The notes beneath the pieces are model-generated. The model was not told where the DNA came from, did no database searches, and worked only from the letters and a program-made list of their open reading frames with translations. Positions 1 to 6,869 of a stretch of DNA of 22,320 nucleotides are shown in pieces. How positions within the stretch are numbered: position 1 is the first letter of the stretch; the number at the start of each line of letters is the position of its first letter. This DNA comes from Armatimonadota bacterium (GTDB lineage: Bacteria; Armatimonadota; SYMT01): NCBI GenBank assembly GCA_020696885.1, contig JAJFMS010000002.1:1-22320 (forward strand), in the 5' to 3' direction. Made by a program: the position numbers and the translations under genes.

Positions 1-64
1 CTACCGCGTGGAGGGCGGCCCTTGGGGGTAGCGCTGCCTTGGCACCGCACGTATGTCGCCGTTC

Positions 65-99
65 CCGTACCATGTCATCCTGACCAAAGGGAAGGATCC
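65..99 (+). repeat. Left part of dispersed palindromic repeat, copy A (5' exon of the intron)
   Basis: This stretch matches, with one mismatch before its last base, the reverse complement of 19232-19266. It carries GTCATCCTGACC followed by GGGAAGGATC. The match breaks exactly where the intron begins (GTGCG at 100) and resumes at 2069, so this is the left half of a repeat unit split by the intron. The last bases, GATCC at 95-99, are the natural IBS1. Homology to copy B is seen directly; its role as a mobile or REP-like unit is inferred. Confidence 0.85.
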
Positions 100-550
100 G
101 TGCGCCTCGCAGCGTGCATCGCTAGCGGGTTCAAATCCCGCTCGGAGGACCTGTGCTATGTAGCTTACCTTCGACAGGCAGAGACAGCCATCTACCGTGA
201 GGTAGCTGGTGAAGGGTCCGATGCCAAACCCTGGCCCGGAGGAACACGAACGCAATTCGGCGGTACGGGTGGGCGAGCCTGCGGATCAAGGCGAAGTCCC
301 GCACAGGAACCCGTGGCGTGGTTGGCGCTGGGACGGGGGGAACAGGGATGCACGTAACCGAGGGAGACCTCGTCCGCTCGAGCCGGAGCCGTTACTCCGG
401 GTCGGAACCGACGCACCGAAGGAGACCAGGGCGTGGGGGCGGCGAGGAGTCAGAGCGGCTCATAGTAGCGACGACGCCCGGTGAAAGCCGGGAACAGTGA
501 AGGGGCCGCAGCCAGTCCGGGTTCGCGACTCGCCACGAGGCAAGCTACCG

Positions 551-2050
551 ATGCAGGATGGAGTAGGCCCACTGACGCTCACGCTCGCCTTCCCGGAAAC
601 GGGGGTGAAAGACGGGGCGCAGGAAACCGAAGAGCGCTCGACCGCGCACGCCGCCCGAGCCACGAACAGATCGGCAGCCAGCACTCAGCCGGCCGCGACC
701 CTCCACGCGCCACGACGGCCGAAGTGGCATTCGCTGATCGACAAAGTCTATGCGCTCCGGAACTTGCAGTCCGCTTGGGAGCGGGTGAGAGCCAACGGGG
801 GCGCCCCCGGCCGCGACGGGCTGACCGTCGCGAAATATGCCGAGGGTGCCGACCAGCGGCTGCAGCGACTCTCCCAAGAGCTGCGCGCCAAGACCTACCG
901 CCCCCAACCGGTGCGGCGGGTCTTCCTTCCGAAGAGCGGTGGCGGGCAACGCCCGCTCGGTATTCCCACGGTGCAGGATCGGATCGTGCAGCAGGCCCTG
1001 TTGCAGATCCTCGGACCGCTCTTCGAAGCGAAGTTCAGTCCCCGCAGTCACGGGTTCCGCCCGGGACGCGGCTGTGCCACGGCGCTGCAGGTGGTAGCCC
1101 AGGCCGTGCGTCACGGCTATACCTGGGTGGTGGATGCGGATCTCCAGCAGTTCTTTGATCACGTCGACCACGAGCGGTTACTGACCGCGCTCAACGAGGA
1201 AATAGCCGACGGCAGCGTGCTGAAGCTCATCCGGCGGATCCTGACCGCCGGCGTGAGCCTGCCCGCCACGGGCGTAGTCGAACCCACGGAACTAGGAACC
1301 CCGCAAGGCGGTCCCCTGTCCCCGTTATTGGCCAACGTCTACCTGCACGCGTTCGATGTCGCCATGGTGCAGGCCGGCTACGGCTTGGTGCGCTACGCCG
1401 ATGACTTTGTGATCTTCGCCAAGAGCGAAAGCGAAGCAAAGGACGCCCTAATGCTGGCCCGCCAGATCCTGGAAGGCCAGTGGGGGCTGTCGCTGCACCC
1501 CGAGAAGACGCGGCTGGTCACGGTGGCCGCGGGCTTCGAGTTTCTGGGGTACCACTACTACGCCGATCCCAAGACCGGAGCGCTGCGGAAGGGGGTGCGC
1601 CGCAAGTCGGTGCAGCACTTTCGCGCACGCCTCCGACAACTCACACCGCGACTGAAGAACCAACGGCTCCCGAAGAGTAAAGCGGCCACGCCTTCCCGCC
1701 TGGCACGCAACCGGCGGCTGCAGGAAATGCTCCAGCGGCTCAACCGGTACCTCGTGGGTTGGCATTGGTATTACAAGTCGGTGTGGGCGTTCCCGAGTTA
1801 CTTCCGCTCCTACGACGAATACGTGCGCCGGCGGCTCCGGATGGCCTTGACCGGTCGGGTGCGCCTGGGCTGGTGGACGAGTTGGATCTCGCCGGCGGTC
1901 CTGGCACAGTTAGGCCTCGTCTCGTTAAGGGAGTTGAACCTCGGGCATCGCCGAGACCCGTGGCAGATGGGCGCTCGGAAGAGCAGGGCTGGTGGAGAGC
2001 CGTATGCGGGAAAACCGCACGTACGGTTCGGGAAGGCAGGGGGCGGGTAA
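551..2050 (+). CDS. ltrA: Group II intron reverse transcriptase/maturase
   Basis: Intron-encoded protein of 499 residues that helps the intron fold and splice and copies it into DNA at the target. Reverse transcriptase blocks are visible: RPLGIPTVQDRIVQQAL (near residues 136-152), a GTPQGGPLSPLLANVYLH block (about 253-270) and the catalytic YADD at residues 282-285. A maturase-type region follows with a GWHWYYKSVW motif, ending near GLVSLREL. No zinc/HNH endonuclease domain follows. I chose ATG 551; an in-frame GTG at 497 lies in conserved ribozyme sequence and is less likely. The reading frame is unusual: it continues through domain V and terminates at TAA 2048-2050 in the domain VI loop, so the last roughly 30 residues are encoded by ribozyme core. 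The call as RT/maturase is firm; the exact N-terminus is not. Confidence 0.93.
   Translation: MQDGVGPLTLTLAFPETGVKDGAQETEERSTAHAARATNRSAASTQPAATLHAPRRPKWHSLIDKVYALRNLQSAWERVRANGGAPGRDGLTVAKYAEGADQRLQRLSQELRAKTYRPQPVRRVFLPKSGGGQRPLGIPTVQDRIVQQALLQILGPLFEAKFSPRSHGFRPGRGCATALQVVAQAVRHGYTWVVDADLQQFFDHVDHERLLTALNEEIADGSVLKLIRRILTAGVSLPATGVVEPTELGTPQGGPLSPLLANVYLHAFDVAMVQAGYGLVRYADDFVIFAKSESEAKDALMLARQILEGQWGLSLHPEKTRLVTVAAGFEFLGYHYYADPKTGALRKGVRRKSVQHFRARLRQLTPRLKNQRLPKSKAATPSRLARNRRLQEMLQRLNRYLVGWHWYYKSVWAFPSYFRSYDEYVRRRLRMALTGRVRLGWWTSWISPAVLAQLGLVSLRELNLGHRRDPWQMGARKSRAGGEPYAGKPHVRFGKAGGG
1997..2029 (+). ncRNA. Group II intron domain V (catalytic hairpin)
   Basis: GAGCCGTA (1997-2004) pairs with TACGGTTC (2022-2029), including one G-U pair. 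A two-base bulge (CG, 2020-2021) follows, then an upper stem TGCGG/CCGCA (2005-2009 with 2015-2019) capped by GAAAA. This is the expected domain V layout, with the AGC triad at 1998-2000 and the two-base bulge. It is also translated in frame as part of the maturase ORF. Confidence 0.93.
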
Positions 2051-2065
2051 CCGCCCTCTGACCTT
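2033..2065 (+). ncRNA. Group II intron domain VI with branch-point A at 2061
   Basis: AAGG (2033-2036) pairs with CCTT (2062-2065). A2061 is unpaired. CAGGGGGCGG (2037-2046) pairs with CCGCCCTCTG (2051-2060), one pair being G-U, around a GTAA tetraloop (2047-2050). A single bulged A seven bases before the 3' splice site is the canonical branch-point arrangement. The TAA of the loop is the stop codon of the maturase ORF. Confidence 0.93.
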
Positions 2066-2068
2066 CAT

Positions 2069-2178
2069 CGGACCGGTGCGTGGTCCCCTACGCACGGTCG
2101 TGTCGTTCCGAGCCCGGTAGGAGATGTTTCGCAGTCGACACGTACGACGCGCCGAGGCTGGCACCAGCTCAACATGAC
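2069..2178 (+). repeat. Right part of dispersed palindromic repeat, copy A (3' exon of the intron)
   Basis: This aligns end to end with the reverse complement of 19121-19231, with one single-base indel. Long identical runs include the GTTCCGAGCCCGGT block and the GAGATGTTTCGCAGTCGACA block. It contains a stem GTGCGT/ACGCAC (2076-2081 with 2090-2095) whose arms are conserved in copy B although the 8-base loops differ. It ends in GCTCAACATGAC, an imperfect inverted match to the left end GTCATCCTGACC, so the whole unit looks like a palindromic, MITE- or REP-like repeat of about 145 bases. Confidence 0.85.
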
Positions 2179-2241
2179 GGCTTGGCGGTGGGGTGCGCAC
2201 GTCACCTGCGCGTGCTCCCGTGCGGGTGGCCAGCCCTATCC

Positions 2242-2270
2242 CCGTACCATGCCGTCCTGACCAATGGGAA
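2242..2270 (+). repeat. Partial third copy of the left end of the dispersed repeat (copy C)
   Basis: 26 of 29 bases match 65-93 in the same orientation (shared CCGTACCATG and TCCTGACCAA). The match is lost after GGGAA and no right half follows, so this is a truncated copy. The 60 bases between copy A and this fragment (2179-2241) show no other recognisable feature. Confidence 0.7.
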
Positions 2271-2288
2271 TGAGCTGGCCAGGTACGC

Positions 2289-2340
2289 AGAACCGGCCCG
2301 GTAACGGTGCCCTCATCGGGTCCGCTGCCGGGCCGGTTCT
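2289..2340. repeat. Perfect 13-bp inverted repeat
   Basis: AGAACCGGCCCGG at 2289-2301 and CCGGGCCGGTTCT at 2328-2340 are exact reverse complements around a 26-base loop. There is no T-run on either side. It lies just past the candidate terminator of the pilin-like gene and may be a second, backup terminator on the minus strand or another repeat of the intergenic type. Confidence 0.55.
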
Positions 2341-2349
2341 AACCGGATC

Positions 2350-2379
2350 GGTCAAGCGCTGCGGGACAGCGCACTGACC
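2350..2379 (-). terminator. Candidate terminator hairpin after the pilin-like gene
   Basis: GGTCA (2350-2354) pairs with TGACC (2375-2379), and GCGCTG (2356-2361) with CAGCGC (2367-2372), around CGGGA. The hairpin starts at the base next to the stop codon of the gene ending at 2380. There is no U-tract, so this is a stem-loop candidate and not a classic intrinsic terminator. Confidence 0.5.
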
Positions 2380-3099
2380 TTATCGCAGGTCCTTACCGGT
2401 CGCCAGGTCGCAGGAGCTGGCGCCCCACTGCAGCCAGTTGAAGTCGAAGTTCGGATTCCAGGTCGGGCTCTGGGCATCCATCCGGTAGAGCTTCACGTGG
2501 CCGTCCGCGAACACCGCGTTGAACGTGCGGGTGCGCGGGTTGAAGTCGCCGCTCCAGACTTCCTTCTTCTCGATGTGGAACGCGCCCAGCTCGGCGATGG
2601 TCACCTGCTCGGCCGGGAAGCCGAGGGAGGCTTCGGCCGTGCCGGCGCGGGTGTCGGACGCGCAGCCGTTGATGTCGAACACGTGGCGGAACATGTACGA
2701 GCCGCTGAAGCCCGGGTTGTTCCACGGCTGCGTCGGCCAGAAGCGGTTGTTCCGAGACCACCAGTTGGTGCCGGGGTCGCTGGGGCACCGGAACATCTGG
2801 GTGTTCTTGCTGTACGGGTTCAACAGGTAGGGCAGACCTCCCTGAAGCATGCGGACAAGGTTGTTGCCGTCCGCCGCCGAGGTGGGATCCAGGGCGCCGG
2901 AGCTGAACATCTTCCCATCGTAGTCGGTCTGGTACATCGCCAGCGAGGTACCGATCTGCTTCAGGTTGGAGGTACAGGTAGTCTTACGTGCCGCTTCCCG
3001 TGCCTGCGCGAACACCGGGAAGAGGATGGCCGCAAGAATCGCGATGATAGCAATGACGACAAGCAGTTCGATGAGCGTGAACCCAAGCTTTTTTCTCAC
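2380..3099 (-). CDS. DUF1559-family prepilin-like protein (type IV pilin/pseudopilin N-terminus)
   Basis: 239 residues. A short basic leader (VRKKLG) precedes [17 protein letters not shown], the class III prepilin signature; prepilin peptidase would cut between G and F and the mature protein would keep Glu at position +5. A hydrophobic helix of about 20 residues follows, then the [19 protein letters not shown] region and the C-terminal [12 protein letters not shown] motif typical of DUF1559 proteins, which are numerous in Planctomycetota and Armatimonadota. GTG 3099 is chosen because AAAGGAG sits 8 bases upstream and the signature begins at once; a longer frame to 3186 would add an unlikely N-terminal extension. 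It lies 93 bases downstream of a lipoprotein gene on the same strand, probably one operon. It is likely an envelope fibre or surface protein; the specific role is unknown. Confidence 0.9.
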   Translation of the reverse strand: MRKKLGFTLIELLVVIAIIAILAAILFPVFAQAREAARKTTCTSNLKQIGTSLAMYQTDYDGKMFSSGALDPTSAADGNNLVRMLQGGLPYLLNPYSKNTQMFRCPSDPGTNWWSRNNRFWPTQPWNNPGFSGSYMFRHVFDINGCASDTRAGTAEASLGFPAEQVTIAELGAFHIEKKEVWSGDFNPRTRTFNAVFADGHVKLYRMDAQSPTWNPNFDFNWLQWGASSCDLATGKDLR

Positions 3100-3192
3100 A
3101 GGGGTTACTCCTTTGTAGAAAATCGTCCACCGTGGACGACGGCAGTTAGCAGGCGGATGAAGATGAGCCTGCCTGACGAACGACAAACGTTC

Positions 3193-3450
3193 CTAGCGAC
3201 CGGGAGCGCCGGACGGCGGCGTCATCGGCTGGCCGGGCGTCGGCGGCTGCATGCCACCGCCCGCGGGAGCACCGCCAGCGGGACCACCCGGAGCGCCGGA
3301 CGGCGGCATCAGCGGCTGGCCGGGCTTGATCTGCTGCATCTGGGCCTCGCCGCCCGTCTTCGATTCCTTATACTCGCTGCCGCCACCGCAGCCCGCGAGT
3401 ACCCAGACCAGTGCTCCAACCAGCAGAGCCGCACCGTTGCGGGTCTTCAA
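3193..3450 (-). CDS. Small Pro/Gly-rich lipoprotein
   Basis: 85 residues. A signal peptide (MKTRNG, then a hydrophobic stretch) ends in the lipobox LAGC, so Cys21 should be lipidated and the protein anchored in the membrane. The mature part is low complexity: a short polar stretch (SEYKESKTGGEAQMQQ), then two near copies of a GQP..PPSGAPG unit separated by glycine/alanine-rich sequence, suggesting an extended, unstructured linker. The start is TTG at 3450, supported by a very strong AAGGAGGTG site; no ATG or GTG in this frame fits. It precedes the prepilin-like gene on the same strand. Similar tiny lipoproteins beside DUF1559 genes occur in this group of bacteria, to my recollection. Function unknown. 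Confidence 0.75.
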   Translation of the reverse strand: MKTRNGAALLVGALVWVLAGCGGGSEYKESKTGGEAQMQQIKPGQPLMPPSGAPGGPAGGAPAGGGMQPPTPGQPMTPPSGAPGR

Positions 3451-3454
3451 TTCA

Positions 3455-3463
3455 CACCTCCTT
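3455..3463 (-). promoter_or_regulatory. Strong ribosome-binding site deciding a TTG start
   Basis: On the minus strand AAGGAGGTG lies four bases before TTG 3450. This near-perfect anti-16S match, with the lipobox directly downstream, is why the unusual TTG start is accepted. Confidence 0.7.
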
Positions 3464-3896
3464 AAAAGTCCGGACAGTTCGCCGGCCTTTGATCACTTGC
3501 TTGATTTTCGTTAAGGTTTCGCGATGGATCGACAGTACTCCTTCGAGCAACGGAGAAGAACCCCAGAAAACTGCACGTATTTTCAGCGCAGTACGAAGAT
3601 TTTTTCTAATGTCCAGGACTCTTACGGTGTGACCCGGCGCACATCCAGCCCCAACTAGTGCACCCACCGGCGCCGACGATGGCCCATGCTGGAGGCTCCT
3701 TCCCCTTCCCGCCTCATTGGTGCCGCATCTCCGCGTCCCATCTCCACGCTGCATTGCCGCCGCTCCGGTTGCACAGCGCTCTGGCTAAAGGCATTCCAAA
3801 GACGGTGCTGGACAGGGGTCGGACCCGATACTGTGCTCCTCCACGGAGCCGGCGGGTAACCCGGCGGAGTACAACCAGCCAGGGGGATGGCGCCGG
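3464..3896. other. Intergenic region with no recognised gene
   Basis: About 430 bases between the divergent lipoprotein and glycosyltransferase genes. The part near 3490-3620 is clearly richer in A and T than the surroundings, as expected for a promoter region, but I could not identify a convincing -35/-10 pair on either strand. A 100-codon minus-strand frame (3452-3754) ends inside the lipoprotein's ribosome-binding region and shows no recognisable domain. Promoters for both flanking operons should lie here. Confidence 0.5.
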
Positions 3897-6857
3897 ATGG
3901 AGATCGTCTGCTTCGGACAGCAGAATTGGGACTACTGCTGGACGGCCAAGCAACAGATCATGACCCGGCTTGCGAGTCGCGGACATCGTGTCCTCTACGT
4001 CGATCCGACCTGGTCGATGAAGAGCGGGTCGCGGTGGGACGCTGTGCGGGCGCTGGCTCCGGTGTCTACGGGCGCCGGCTTGCGAGAGTTGGACGCGAAC
4101 CTCCACCTGTTTACCTACCAGTATGCGGCCGCGCTTCGCTGGCGCCGGAACGAGAGCCGGTGGGGCGACGTGGTGCGTGGCATTGCCGGCAAGCTGGGCT
4201 TCCGCGCTCCGCTGGCGTTCGCGCTGCATCCGGATGCCGCGCCACTCATCGAAGCACTGCAGCCGGCCGCGCGCATCTACTACGCCGTCGACGAGATGTC
4301 CGCGTTCGGCGGGACGCCACCCGACGAGCAGCAGCGACTGCGCGAGGCGGAGGAGCACCTGCTCCGCTCGGCCGATGTGGCGCTGGCGGTCTCACCGCGG
4401 CTCCACGAGCGGTTCGCTGCGCTGAATCCCCGCACGTTCCTGCTGGAGAACGGCGCCGACTTTGAGCGGTTCGCCCCGGAGAGCCTGGCCCGAGCCCCGC
4501 GCCATCCCCTGGTGGCGAGTCTTACCGGCCCGCGGCTGGGGTTCGTGGGGCAGGTGGATGAGCGCCTGGATCAGGAGCTGCTGGTCACGCTGGCTCGCCG
4601 TCGCCCTCAGTGGCAACTGGTGCTGGCGGGCCGGGTGAAGCCCGGTGTGAGCGTGGCGCGGCTGGAGGCGGAGGCGAACGTCCACGTGCGGGGCTATCAG
4701 CCCTACACGGCGCTGCCCGGGATCCTCCGTGACATCGACGTCTGCCTGGTACCGTATGAGCAGAGCCTGCTCACCCACTCCTGTAACCCGCTGAAGGTCT
4801 ACGAATACCTCGCTACCGGGAAGCCGGTGGTGTCCACGCCGCTGGACGGGCTGCGGATCTGCCGAGAGGTGGTGTCACTCGCCTCCGGCGCCGGCGGGTT
4901 CCTGGATGCGATCGAGCAAGCGCTGGCGGATCCGGAAGCCGGGCGCACCGCACGGTTGAAGCTGGCGGGGGCGCATACCTGGGATCGGCGGGTGGACCAG
5001 TTGGAAGAGTACCTGGAGCATGCCGCCGAAGCCGCCCGAGACCGCGGCGCGAGCCTCGCCAGCACCGGAGCGATTGTCTCACCGCCCACCCCCAGCTACT
5101 TTGCGGGGGAGCGCCTGCCGTGCCGATCCCGCCTGGCTCACGATGCGCTCACGGCGGCCGGCTGGGTCAGCTACGGCGCCCGCCAGGTGGCCGGGCTCCT
5201 TCGCGGACGAAGGGAGCCGATCCGGCGCATCCTGGTGGTGCGCCAGACCCGGCTGGGCGACCTGGTGGTGTTCCTCCCCACGCTGGCCGCACTGCGACGT
5301 CGCTTTCCGGAGGCGCACATTGTGCTGGGGGTTCAGCCCGGGATGCGCCTGGGTGCGCTGCTGGAAGGCTGCGACGATATCGACGAGATCCGGGAGTTGG
5401 ACTTCCTCCGCGAAGGCTCACCGTCGATGCGATCCCACAGCGCCGCGCGGTTCTTCGCGGAGGGGTTCGATCTGGTCGTCTCGGGCGGTGGCTTTTTCGT
5501 GATGCGGGATGCGTTCTTCAGCGGCGCGCCGCACCGCGTGGGCCTGGACGACGGGCACCCCCTGCAGGTGCTCAACCGCACCCGCGTTCGGCTAGACCCC
5601 ACCCGCCACGAAGCGGAGAACAACCTGGCGCTGATCGAAGCGCTGGGCGGTCGCGCCGAGGGAGCGGAGCGCGCGCCGCGGCTCAGGCTCGATCCGCAGC
5701 GCACGCGGGAGAGCGCCGCCCGGGTCTGCGAGGGGCTGGGAGTCCCGCCGGAAGCACCGGTGCTGGCGGTCCACCCGGGCTCCCAGAAGCCGTCCCGGCG
5801 CTGGCCGATCGAGGGATTTGCCGAGGTGGTGCGCACCCTCCTTTCCGAGCGCCCGGACCTGCACGTCCTCTTTACCGGAGTGCCCGGTGAGGAAGACCTG
5901 ATCGAGCGGATCCGCACGATCCTGCCGGCTGCCCTCCGTGGGCGTGCCCACAGTACGCTGGGGCTCACCGATCTCCATGGGCTGGCCGGACTCCTGCAAC
6001 GCAGCGCCACCGTGCTGTGCAACGACACGGGAGTGCTGCATGTCGCCCGCGCAGTAGGAGCGCCGCTGGTGGCGCTGCTGGGCCCGGAGAACGACCGTCT
6101 CTGGGGTCCGCACCCCCTGGGGGAAGCGCCGGCCACCGCCCTGCGGCACGTGGTGCCGTGCGCCCCCTGCCAGCGGTGGTCCTGCGAGCAGCACTTCTGC
6201 CTGCGACTACTTCGGGTGGACGAAGTCCTCGCGGAGGTTCGGGCGCTGCTGGACGGCCGCGGTGAGCAGGGGACGCCGGAGCGTGGCCGGGAGCTCATCC
6301 AGCTAACGCGGCGGATCGAACGGCACACGTGGGCCTCGCTCGCCAACGCCGGCATCGAGGTGCCGCTGGTGAGTGTCATATTGCCCGCGGGGTTGAGCGA
6401 CGCCGGACTAACCGAGGCGCTCGCGGCCGTGGACGCCGACGACTACCCGCGGATCGAGGTGGTGGCGGCTGCCCCCGCGCGTCTTCCAGCGTCCCGCACC
6501 CCGGTGCGCGTGATCCCGGCCCAACCCGACGCCGGAGCAATGTGGAGCGACCTCGTCGAGGAGTCACGCGGGGCGTTCGTCGCCACGTTCCAGCCGGGCG
6601 CCACCTGGAAGCCCGGACGCCTCGGAGCCGCCGTCTCTGCTTTGATGCGCGACCCTCAGGCCAACGGGGTCGACGATCGCGGGAATCCGCTGCCCATCGC
6701 GCCCGGGTCCGCCTCGGCGCAGCCCGTGGGCACGTTCCGCCGGTCCGCGCTCGCGGCGGCGCTGGCGCCCGCCGATGCGGTCCGGACGGCCACCCTTTCG
6801 AAGCACCACTCGCCGACCGGCGGGGAACCCTGCCGGGATGCCCGGCGCAGCGTATGA
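3897..6857 (+). CDS. Three-part glycosyltransferase fusion (GT4 + GT9 heptosyltransferase-like + degenerate GT2)
   Basis: 986 residues. Part 1 (about 1-380) is a GT-B enzyme of the GT4/TuaH-like kind: it opens MEIVCFGQQNWDYCWTAKQQ, has a HRVLYVDP strand, and near residue 300 the donor-site motif NPLKVYEYLATGKPVV. Part 2 (about 440-780) is a GT9, ADP-heptose:LPS heptosyltransferase-like domain: RRILVVRQTRLGDLVVFLPT (441 on), VHPGSQKPSRRWP (near 625), NDTGVLHVARAVGAPLVAL (near 707) and a Cys-rich tail. Part 3 (about 821-986) begins PLVSVILP and has a DYPRIEVV strand like GT2 enzymes, but the usual DXD region reads FQPGATW, so it lacks the metal-binding aspartates and is probably not catalytic. 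A GGGGG site lies about 9 bases before ATG 3897. It is the first gene of the polysaccharide cluster, 12 bases before wzm. Cytoplasmic, probably membrane-associated. Confidence 0.88.
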   Translation: MEIVCFGQQNWDYCWTAKQQIMTRLASRGHRVLYVDPTWSMKSGSRWDAVRALAPVSTGAGLRELDANLHLFTYQYAAALRWRRNESRWGDVVRGIAGKLGFRAPLAFALHPDAAPLIEALQPAARIYYAVDEMSAFGGTPPDEQQRLREAEEHLLRSADVALAVSPRLHERFAALNPRTFLLENGADFERFAPESLARAPRHPLVASLTGPRLGFVGQVDERLDQELLVTLARRRPQWQLVLAGRVKPGVSVARLEAEANVHVRGYQPYTALPGILRDIDVCLVPYEQSLLTHSCNPLKVYEYLATGKPVVSTPLDGLRICREVVSLASGAGGFLDAIEQALADPEAGRTARLKLAGAHTWDRRVDQLEEYLEHAAEAARDRGASLASTGAIVSPPTPSYFAGERLPCRSRLAHDALTAAGWVSYGARQVAGLLRGRREPIRRILVVRQTRLGDLVVFLPTLAALRRRFPEAHIVLGVQPGMRLGALLEGCDDIDEIRELDFLREGSPSMRSHSAARFFAEGFDLVVSGGGFFVMRDAFFSGAPHRVGLDDGHPLQVLNRTRVRLDPTRHEAENNLALIEALGGRAEGAERAPRLRLDPQRTRESAARVCEGLGVPPEAPVLAVHPGSQKPSRRWPIEGFAEVVRTLLSERPDLHVLFTGVPGEEDLIERIRTILPAALRGRAHSTLGLTDLHGLAGLLQRSATVLCNDTGVLHVARAVGAPLVALLGPENDRLWGPHPLGEAPATALRHVVPCAPCQRWSCEQHFCLRLLRVDEVLAEVRALLDGRGEQGTPERGRELIQLTRRIERHTWASLANAGIEVPLVSVILPAGLSDAGLTEALAAVDADDYPRIEVVAAAPARLPASRTPVRVIPAQPDAGAMWSDLVEESRGAFVATFQPGATWKPGRLGAAVSALMRDPQANGVDDRGNPLPIAPGSASAQPVGTFRRSALAAALAPADAVRTATLSKHHSPTGGEPCRDARRSV

Positions 6858-6869
6858 ACGTGAGATCCG

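Larger units (their letters stand above)
100..2068 (+). mobile_element. Group II intron, complete (1,969 nt)
   Basis: A self-splicing retroelement with all expected parts. It starts with GTGCG (GUGYG consensus), has a structured 5' region, an internal reverse transcriptase/maturase ORF, a domain V hairpin at 1997-2029 and a domain VI hairpin at 2033-2065 with a bulged A at 2061, and ends in AT seven bases beyond that A. Both ends are confirmed by comparison with an uninterrupted repeat copy at 19121-19266: the host sequence reads GGATCC before the intron and CGGACCGGTGCG after it, against GGATCTCGGACGGGTGCG uninterrupted. A candidate EBS1 is GGATC at 283-287, in a loop closed by GCCT/AGGC, able to pair with GATCC at 95-99; GGGTCC at 214-219 is a weaker alternative. 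The ORF shows no HNH endonuclease domain, as in several bacterial intron classes. I do not assign a class. Confidence 0.95.

Noticed and set aside
124..142. tRNA T-arm-like hairpin (AGCGGG-TTCAAAT-CCCGCT)
   Set aside because: The loop looks like a T-loop, but there is no matching acceptor stem, D-arm or anticodon arm around it. It lies 25 bases inside the group II intron and is best read as a domain I stem.
3490..3640. Riboswitch or sigma-54 promoter in the AT-richer intergenic stretch
   Set aside because: No riboswitch core motif was recognised, and the only TGG...TTGC candidate on the minus strand has the wrong spacing for -24/-12.
3452..3754. 100-codon minus-strand frame upstream of the lipoprotein
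   Set aside because: No recognisable domain, no convincing ribosome-binding site, and it ends inside the lipoprotein's ribosome-binding region; more likely leader or promoter DNA.
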